Shown here: in pieces, positions 1 through 8,800 of the stretch
Numbering within the stretch: the first letter of the stretch is position 1
How the letters are laid out: each line of letters starts with the position of its first letter
Assembly (NCBI GenBank): GCA_905397405.1
Contig: CAJPVJ010000302.1
Location: 1 to 28,806 of the forward strand
Length of the DNA stretch: 28,806 nt
Reading direction: 5' to 3'
Source: Oppiella nova
Taxonomy: Eukaryota > Arthropoda > Arachnida > Sarcoptiformes > Oppiidae
Notes under the pieces: model-generated
Seen by the model: only the letters and a program-made list of their open reading frames with translations
What the model was told of the DNA's origin: nothing
Databases searched by the model: none
Made by a program: the position numbers and the translations under genes

Positions 1-2527
1 ATGGTTGTAATGGTCCCTAAAAACAATAGTTGCAAAAATTTTTATTTTGTTCTAGCTCAATCCTAACATATATTTAATTTAAATAATCTAGTAACAAGAG
101 TTTTGGCGAGACTTTTATTATATAATATATAATGTTTGGGTATTATCATATACTGTACAAGTTACTTTAAGTTAAAGGTGTATCGAAGTATAATAATGTA
201 AGAATAGAGATATTAATAATTATTATAATAAACTCATTTGAATATTAATACCTCTTATAAGATACTGTATATTGTTTTCATACCACTTAATAATATGACT
301 TTTGTTTTATTTTGAAAACTTTTTTAATTAATTTCTTAATAAAAGTATTTCATTAAATATTTTACAAAATTACTAGACTCAAGTGTTAAAATTTGAAAAC
401 TAATCAATAAAAATAATTATGAAAAGGTTAAGGGTATTATTTGTTATAATCTTATTTTATGAATTAATTCAAATAATTGAAACCTAAAAAATACATTATT
501 TGACCATTGTATACTGTATCAATACATCGTACCTATATTACTGTTTTACAGGTATTACCAGATTTAAAGTGTACTTGATCAGTTTTTTATATTTGTGTTG
601 CTATGGAATTGGCTATAAAGAGCCGAGTGACCACTTATACCATACATAAAGGGAAAGCAAAAGTAATAAGTAAGAGAAGGTTTTACAGATATTTTGGGTG
701 TAAATAAACTTCTTATAGTACTATATTCATCATAATATCAAAGGTTGAGCTATTTAAGTAAAGTAAATAATAATTTCAATTTATGAATTTATGATATGCT
801 GCTCATTTCATTTATAATGAGAAGTATGTTTCGAGTTTAAAAACATTAAAATTATATTATACCCTTTTATATGTTTATTTAAAATATTTCGTTTAAGGGA
901 CTTCCATTTGCACGAACTTATAAGTCAGTGGTCAACATTGAGTAGTTGGCAACACTAAATAGGATATGTATGACAATTGAGATGCACAAAAGTAAAGCAA
1001 CAAATTTATATAAAAATATAAATCTTTTTTGTGAATGCACTACTGATTATTGTGGTCTTTTAAAATATATAAAACACTAGAATCTCAAACATCTATAACT
1101 CTCGTAGGATTCATAGGATGTTACTACAGTAGTTGAGTAGAGTAGATGAGTATTGTACAATATTTTCATCTCATTTATTTGAATTCAAAATATAAAACAA
1201 TATATATTTAGAAATAGTATACTGTATACAGTATTGTAGTCTATAATAAGTCTAAACAACTTTTTCTATATTCCAATAACAGAATTGAATAAAGATCTGA
1301 AACCCAAACACATGTTATGCTCATATACAGTATTTGTCAAAACATATTATGTACTGGTATATATCATAGTATAAATTATTTGTAGATTTACTATAAAATT
1401 TAATGTAGAGACCAATTATCCAGAAATGGTCTAATGATCTAAGTTTATGTTCACTGAATCAATCATTTCTCTATACAGCTTCCAAGTCATTCATATTCTA
1501 AATAATAAGTAAAGAGTTGATACAAGATTTGATTAAATCATATGTCATTTGATATCATTTTTCTCAATACATCTCCCAATGAAATGAAAATTATATATAA
1601 TAAAATGGGCACAAATTTAAATAGTGGTTTCAAGTTATCATTCATAAAACTCATTGTTCGGTATTCATTCATATAAAAGTCTTATTGAGCTCAATAAAAA
1701 CAGCCATCACATTTTACTAACTAAGTTACAGTATTTTATTATTTTTGTGTTGTGTTTCTTGTGTATTTTAGTTTTACTTTAACATTATTCCTATATATTT
1801 TATATCGTATACACACAAAATCCCGAAAATACAGTAAAACAATCGTATTATTAATATTGAATATCTCATTAATGATGAGTCATTATCATTCTCCATACTG
1901 TAGTATACTGACTGTAGAGTCTATTCTGTGTTACAGTATTAATGTTGGGTCAGTTGTTTGATACTGTATTAACTAATTGTTACTGATTGCATATATAATT
2001 AATTTGTAAAATGTATAAATGTTTTACTAGATTGTGATTCTCATTAAAATATGTAAATTGCTGCCTATGATGTATAATTATTTTATTTTAGCACACAATA
2101 TATCATATGCTTTAATAGAATATAAGGTATACAGCATGTTAACTTATAGAATAATGTTATAAATATAATGTAAATATAATGTTAATCGATTATTACTACA
2201 ATTATTGTGTTTGTGAGTTCTATACAGTATAATGTAATTTACAGTAGTGTATATACAATATAATTATATTACAAATTGAAATATTAATAAATGTTTACAA
2301 AATATTCTTGGAGATGAGAAACAATATAATTGAAGTGATTGATTGAATTGAAATTTATTGGCATATATAAGAAATAAACGCTCAGTCAGTATTACGACAA
2401 CTAAATAATTAGATATACTGTAAACGAAAGCTCTAAAAGACTGCTCTTTGGTTTATTTGAAACAAAATGTAATATGTGATGTGCTGGCTGATCCCTATTC
2501 AATATTAATAATACGATTGTTTTATTT

Positions 2528-2617
2528 TGGGGATTATATTTTCGGGATTTTGATTTTCAGGATTATATGTCTCGGGATTTTGTTTTTCAGGATTTCATTT
2601 TTCGGGATTTTGATGTT
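2528..2617 (+). repeat. 15-bp minisatellite, six units
   Basis: Six consecutive 15-bp units alternate between a CGGGATTTTG-type and a CAGGATT-type version, starting at 2528, 2543, 2558, 2573, 2588 and 2603. Because the unit is a multiple of three, one frame stays open and encodes a five-residue hydrophobic repeat. I take that as a by-product of the repeat, not as a gene. Confidence 0.8.
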
Positions 2618-3847
2618 CTCTCATTTTATATATGCAACAAAATATGTAATAATATGAATATTTAATTAAAAATCATCACAGGAATGTCAAATATTTAATA
2701 ATTTATTCATTTAAAAGAATTCTATCAATTTGATAGACATTTACTTTATATGAGCATACCTGCAAACTCAGTTTTTGTTTTAATAGATTATTCTGAACAA
2801 ATTATGAATTCTACAAATAAAAAAGAGAATCAATATTAGAAAATGCATTATTAATAGACTACCATTTAAATTGTTTGGAAATACACAATAAATTAAAGAT
2901 CCTTGCTGAAATTAGAAATATTGTATGTTTTCATGTATTTTAATAATAATATTATACATTATACATAATTGCATAATTGTAGTACACTGTACATACTAGT
3001 ACTGTAATGTTTTAGTTTGATTTCTTTTTTAAAGTTACAAGTTGATATAACATTTATGTATAATTTATTCTTATATTCATATGCATCACATTTTTTCTAG
3101 GATTTTAAATATTTATACTTAAAGAATTTTGGTTAAAACGGTTAAAACTTACATTTACATCATACCAAGATTAATTGTTTAAATTATGTTTAATACTGTA
3201 TATGATTAAGATACAGTAATATTATATCTGTATATTGAATATACTACGGTATTTCGGTTGCCGGTATTTAACGATGTCATTTTGATTCTAATTCTAATTT
3301 ACTAGAACACTGTATTATATTATTTTAATTGATTCCGTTACCATTTTATATAGTCTATAATATAGAGGACAAATTAAGGCTTTGTATGATATACAGTATA
3401 ACATTCCCTTAATTTCCTATCATATAATTTGTAATAAACAATTTTTTATAAATATTTTCTAAAATTATTACATTAGAGTATGTAATATAGTGCATATTAT
3501 AGTTAATATTCTATTGTATAATAATAATTAATAATTCAATTGGAATTATCTAGATTTATAATTAACAATATTTTTGAGTATTAATAAGCTTAAAATCAAA
3601 TCCTTTATTCATATGACTGAATATCGAAATTTACATCAAATATAGTTGACTTATAACCCGAAGTTAATCTAATATACTGTATTTCATAAATTATTGACAA
3701 TTTATAACTATAAAAATGTCGAATATACTGATGAATTGATTAAAACAACATATATTTGAGTGGATATCCATTGATAGTAGAGTGGAATATGAAATAATAA
3801 ATTTTAAAAGTTTAAAACACATGAATTTGCATTTCTATGTGGAATGT

Positions 3848-3877
3848 GTACTGTACTGTACTGTACTGTACTGTACT
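3848..3877 (+). repeat. (GTACT)6 pentanucleotide microsatellite
   Basis: Six perfect GTACT units form a 30-bp run. The unit is related to the TACTGTA word that is frequent throughout the AT-rich spacers and introns of this window. Confidence 0.9.
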
Positions 3878-4498
3878 CTATATACTATTGACTGTAGTAT
3901 TACGACATAAAGTAGTATTCAATAGAATTTGGCTGTTGTTAAGAGATTACTATAATTATAAATGTATTATTAATGGCAAAGTTGTGTCAACACAAGTGGA
4001 TATTGTGTTCACCCAAAGGCCATATAATTAATGTGTTGTCTCTCCACTCAAATACCTGTTCACTAAATCTTTACACAAGTAATCCAATCATGAATCTAAT
4101 CCACCAATACTGTACTGTATATGGGTCATAGTGCACAGAGAAATGGCAAAGTGATCTGGATAACTTTGCTCTTTTATAAATTAGATAAACTTATAAAAGA
4201 TAGCTATCAGAAAGTGTGACCAACCGTACAATAAGTGGAGTGTCTGTCCTCTGTTTTATGAGAATACTGTATTATTGTTATATTTTGTGTATATTTCATG
4301 TTAACTATATATTTAATTTATAAAATTACTTGTTTAGGTCTTTTTATAATAATTAAGTATGCAAATTTAGTTAAATATTTCATTTTGGGTTAAAAATTTA
4401 ATTTTAAGTGAAAATATTAGGTTAAGCCATGCTTTCACACAAATGTATTGAAAATGAGTTTTAAAAAGCAAAAACTAGATTTTATTTTAGCATTTTGT

Positions 4499-4612
4499 TA
4501 CCAGTCGGCAGAAGTCGGGAGTAGGCGGGTCCCGACCGGAGTAGGCGAAAGTCCCGATCAGCTTTAGGACGGAAGTCGGGGTCGGGAGGGAACGGGAGTA
4601 TGGCTTGCTCTG
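4499..4612. repeat. GC-rich patch with two near-tandem units
   Basis: About 110 bp of GC-rich sequence sits in otherwise AT-rich DNA. It contains two adjacent related units (4518-4537 and 4538-4559) that both begin GGAGTAGGCG and contain TCCCGA. Two further GAAGTCGGG words occur at 4511 and about 4572. It abuts the left end of the MITE-like element. No coding family or RNA gene is recognised in it. Confidence 0.6.
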
Positions 4613-4619
4613 GCTTTCA

Positions 4620-5055
4620 ACTAAAGGGGTATGGAATCTGATAATTAGAAATATACCATAATATTCTATATTAAATTCTAAACACATTTAGCTAGTTGAA
4701 TTAGGCGAATGGATATATTCACTATTAAAAAAAGAATATTCTTTATATTCAAATATCATAATTTTGCATAAAAAACTGTTATACTATATAACATTGAGTT
4801 TGAATATTTTTAATCACAAATATGAATCATACAAAATGTATAGATTATAAATTGACATACTGTGATATTTACTTTTATATTAATAAGTAATTATAAATAT
4901 AACACGACAATACTCTTTAAGATACCAAAACCAATATTTCTTATAAGAAAAAGATTATCACTTCAGGTAAGCGGATTAAATTGATCCTAAACTAAAAACT
5001 GTGTTTAGAATATTATGGTATATATCTAAATATCAGATTCCTTGCCCCTTTAGTT
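4620..5055. mobile_element. MITE-like element with long terminal inverted repeats
   Basis: The left end begins CTAAAGGGG and the right end finishes CCCCTTTAG. Roughly 50 bp at 4620-4668 are the reverse complement of 5007-5055. A longer version of the left arm (4620-4746) is the reverse complement of 5842-5957, including the words GCGAATGG and CTAGCTAAA. No transposase frame is present, so the element is non-autonomous. A target-site duplication could not be fixed. The part of the right arm expected just before 4987 is missing in normal orientation because 4858-4986 is a non-reversed complement (see findings). Confidence 0.6.
4858..4986. other. Non-reversed complement of 5761-5889
   Basis: All 129 bases equal the Watson-Crick complement of 5761-5889 read in the same left-to-right direction, with a constant offset of 903. 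I checked this in blocks of ten: for example 5761-5770 ATGACACTAT pairs with 4858-4867 TACTGTGATA, and 5871-5880 ATTCGCCTAA with 4968-4977 TAAGCGGATT. From 4987 onward the same offset gives normal direct identity to 5890 onward. It is not an inverted repeat. Confidence 0.97.
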
Positions 5056-5632
5056 GAGCCACAGTTAGATTCAATGGGACAACTAATTCAAGGACACACT
5101 GTATGTTATGATGTGTCTCATTGGGTACTATTGCATACACGACTTCCATTCATATGAATGCATTCATTGCATCAAAAGGTCCTTCACTTCAACTCAACAC
5201 ACTTCTCTCGTGAACAATTGAATGACATTAGTGTATATAAAGGGCATACGCAATCATTGGCATATAATAAAAAGTACTGAAACAACGGTTGAAACAACAT
5301 TGAAAATAATGATAAAAAACACAATACAGTTACAGTTGTATCATACAACTTGTATGCGATGTATATTTAACCGTTGTTTCAGTACTTTGTATTATATGCC
5401 AATGATTGCACAACACCTTTATATACGCTCAAGTCATTCAATTATTGTTGTCAAATGTTTTGTAATGCATTTCGAGACAAATGAAAGCAAATATTAATAT
5501 TAATATTAATATGAATATTGTGTGAAATGATTGACTGAATCCTAAATCTATATTTCATTCATTCATTCATTTATTCATTGATTGCAAGTGTTTTGACAAC
5601 AAGTGAAACATTGATGACTTAATGTCTGCAAA
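4987..5632 (+). repeat. Direct repeat A, copy 1 (646 bp)
   Basis: This segment is repeated at 5890-6522 in the same orientation. I counted about a dozen substitutions plus a few small indels, mostly in the (ATT) and (TTCA) simple repeats near its right part. It ends 36 bp before the start codon of the phosphorylase kinase gene, so it probably supplies upstream or 5' UTR sequence. It contains a foldback element. Confidence 0.95.
5216..5443. repeat. Foldback (inverted repeat) element, copy 1
   Basis: Two 75-bp arms, 5216-5290 and 5369-5443, are reverse complements of each other with about a dozen mismatches. They are separated by a 78-bp loop, which itself holds the small palindrome AGTTGTATCATACAACT. 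Each arm contains TATATAAAGG in the inward orientation. No transposase frame is seen. The same element recurs inside repeat copy 2 at about 6117-6343. Confidence 0.85.
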
Positions 5633-5633
5633 C

Positions 5634-5889
5634 AAGCCATCAGTTGACAGACACTGAAGACACGAACGATGAGAAGTCGAAGCAATTCCGGGGTTCGTCT
5701 CGATTACTACCAGAGGATTGTCTACCGAACCATTTTGGACCATCAGGTATGACCACATCCATGACACTATAAATGAAAATATAATTATTCATTAATATTT
5801 ATATTGTGCTGTTATGAGAAATTCTATGGTTTTGGTTATAAAGAATATTCTTTTTCTAATAGTGAAGTCCATTCGCCTAATTTAACTAG
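5634..5889 (+). other. 256-bp source block of the complemented tracts, with exon 1
   Basis: This block lies between the two direct repeats and includes the whole first coding exon (5669-5746) and its splice donor GTATGA at 5747. Its left half (5634-5760) appears complemented, not reversed, at 6524-6650. Its right half (5761-5889) appears the same way at 4858-4986. Exon 1 here reads correctly, so this block is in its natural orientation. Confidence 0.9.
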
Positions 5890-8800
5890 CTAAACTAAAA
5901 ACTTTGTTTAGAATATGATGGTATATTTCTAAATATCAGATTCCTTACCCCTTTAGTTGAGCCACAGTTAGATTCAATGAGACAACTAATTCAAGGACAC
6001 ACTGTATGTTATGATGTGTCTCATTGGGTACTATTGCATACACGACTTCCATTCATATGAATGCATTCATTGCATCAAAAGGTCCTTCACTTCAACTCAA
6101 CTACACTTCTCTTGTGAACAATTGAATGACATTAGTGTATATAAAGGGCATACGCAATCATTGGCATATAATAAAAAGTACTGAAACAACGGTTGAAACA
6201 ACATTGAAAATAATGATAAAAAACACAATACAGTGACAGTTGTATCATACAACTTGTATGCGATGTATGTTTAACCGTTGTTTCAGTACTTTGTATTATA
6301 TGCCAATGATTGCGCAACACCTTTATATACGCTCAAGTCATTCAATTATTGTTGTCAAATGTTTTGTAAAGCATTTCGAGACAAATGAAAGCAAATATTA
6401 ATATTAATATTAATATTGTGTGAAATCATTGACTGAATCCTAAATCTATATTTCATTCATTCATTCATTGATTGCAAGTGTTTTGACAACAAGTGAAACA
6501 TTGATGACTTAATGTCTGCAAATTTCGGTAGTCAACTGTCTGTGACTTCTGTGCTTGCTACTCTTCAGCTTCGTTAAGGCCCCAAGCAGAGCTAATGATG
6601 GTCTCCTAACAGATGGCTTGGTAAAACCTGGTAGTCCATACTGGTGTAGGACCACTTCCATGACATCAACACCACTACAACACCATATCTTTGCAGAATG
6701 CAGTGACAGGTCTTCTACCGACCAGTCATTATCACCGCAATGGGAGCACTGGTGGCACCGGTGGCTCAGACCACGCGTGGGTTCGGGACAACGTGTACTC
6801 AATCGTTGCCGTTTGGGCCCTCAGTATGGCCTACAAGAAGAACACCGACTTGGATGAGGACAGGGCTAAGACCTATGAGTTGGAGCAGTCGTGCGTCAAA
6901 CTGATGAGAGGGCTGTTGATGGCAATGATCCGACAGAAGGACAAACTCGAGGCCTTCAAAGAGACCCAATCGGTGTCGGACTCACTGCACGCCAAGTACT
7001 CGTCGGACACGATGTTGACAGTGGTTGGCGACCACGAGTGGGGACACCTCCAGTTGGACGCCACCTCTCTCTTCCTTCTGGTTTTGGCACAAATGACAGC
7101 CTCTGGTCTGCAGATTATCTTCAACTTGGATGAAGTGGCGTTCGTCCAGAACCTGGTCTTCTACATAGAGTCTGCGTATTGTATCCCAGACTACGGCATA
7201 TGGGAGAGGGGCGACAAAACCAATCACGGACTCCCGGAGCTCAATGCCAGCTCTATTGGTATGTATGTCGTAGTATTGGCTCACTGTGTCTGCAATGATA
7301 TGTTGTCACGAAAGGTATGGCCAAAGCGGCGCTCGAGGCTATGAACGAATTGGATCTGTTTGGAGGGCGAGGGGGCCCGTCGTCTGTGATTCACGTGTTG
7401 GCAGACGAGGCGCAGAAATGTCACGCAGTGTTGCAGTCAATGCTTCCTCGAGAGTCCAACTCGAAGGAAGTGGACGGCGCTCTCCTGTCGATCATCGGAT
7501 TCCCTGCCTTTGCTCTCGAGGACAAAGAGCTCATCAAAACGACTCGTAATAATATAATTCAAAAACTTCAGGGAAGGTATGGCTGCAAACGCTTCCTTAG
7601 GGACGGCTTTCGTACGGCTAAAGAGGATCCGACGCGACTCTACTACGAGCCGTCGGAACTGAAAGTGTTTGAGAGCATAGAGTGCGAATGGCCGCTCTTC
7701 TTCTGCTATCTCATTCTCGACGGACTCTTCAATGGCGACAGAGATATGGTTTGCAATCAATTCTATGATTACCCCTATATTGCCATCAAGTATATGATTA
7801 CGCCATCATTGGTGCCAACTTATAGGTCGAGGAATACTCAGAAGCACTGGAAGGCCTGTTAGTCAAGACCGATGATGGCCTTAAGCTGGTGCCTGAGATG
7901 TATGCCATTCCCGGACATTTGGTCGAACAGGAATACAGAGAACCGCACAGTCAGGAGAGGTATGCCATTGGGTCGTGTCCTTTCATGTGGGCGCAGTCGT
8001 TATACATTGTGGGCCGCCTACTCCAAGAAGGCTTTATAGCGCCGGGAGAGCTCGACCCTCTCAACAGACGACTCGGCGCTGAAAAGAAACCCGATGTTGT
8101 GGTCCAGGGTTTGTAGTCTCGGTGTCCAAGTCTTCTCACTTTCTGATCCCTCTTTTGTTTGAACCGTTTAGTTGTCATATTAGCCGAAGACTCGAAAGTT
8201 CAGGAGAAACTCATTCAACACGACATTAATATCAAGACTTTGGAAGAAGTGGCGCCTATCGAAGTACAACCGGCCAGAGTGTTGAGTCATTTGTACGCAT
8301 ATTTAGGTTATAACAAAAAATTAGCGCTTTCTGGCCGTCAATCACGAGAAGTGGGACTTTTAAGTACAAGTAAATTGTATTCATTACAGGACAAGATCTT
8401 TGCCTTTACTCCTCAGGTTTGCTTTGCTTTGATTTGGTGCACAAGTAGTCGATAGCATCTCATTGTCTTCATCTCATTTATTATGAGCAGTTCGTGGATG
8501 AGCACCGATATTATATCGCTTCCGACACTAACTTAATGTTGGATACGTTTAAGTCTGAAATCGCATTCTTGAAAGTCAATTGGCGAATGTTAGGCCGACC
8601 TACTGTTGTCATTCCCCTCAGCTCTCGCATTATTGGAGGTATTGTTACCATATTATACTTCAGTTACGATACTGGAGTGGTTACAGTACTGGTTATACTC
8701 TACAGTACAATATCTATAATACCGGTAAATGTATTTATATTTGTGTTATAGAAAACGACAGAATCCCGGTCTCTATCATTTCGACCATAAAAAAGTTGAA

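Larger units (their letters stand above)
1..4490. other. AT-rich non-coding region
   Basis: I find no supportable gene on either strand. Open frames are short, AT-driven and lack any family resemblance. The stretch holds simple and tandem repeats (listed separately) and a very high density of the words TACTGTA and TACAGTA. The base composition is far more AT-rich than the exons further right. It could contain distant regulatory sequence for the phosphorylase kinase gene, but nothing in the sequence shows this. Confidence 0.7.

Noticed and set aside
2448-2657. Small hydrophobic open frame
   Set aside because: It is produced by the 15-bp minisatellite, whose length keeps the frame open.
5222-5497. 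Open frame over the foldback element (and the minus-strand one at 6132-6320)
   Set aside because: It is only the translation of inverted repeat arms, with no domain and no conserved codon pattern.
4858-6650. Reading the complemented tracts as ordinary inverted repeats
   Set aside because: The matching runs in the same direction in every ten-base block with constant offsets (903 and 890). A reverse-complement alignment does not fit.
6509-6857. Overlapping open frames on both strands before kinase exon 2
   Set aside because: They run across the complemented tract and the start of exon 2 in wrong frames, and show no family resemblance.
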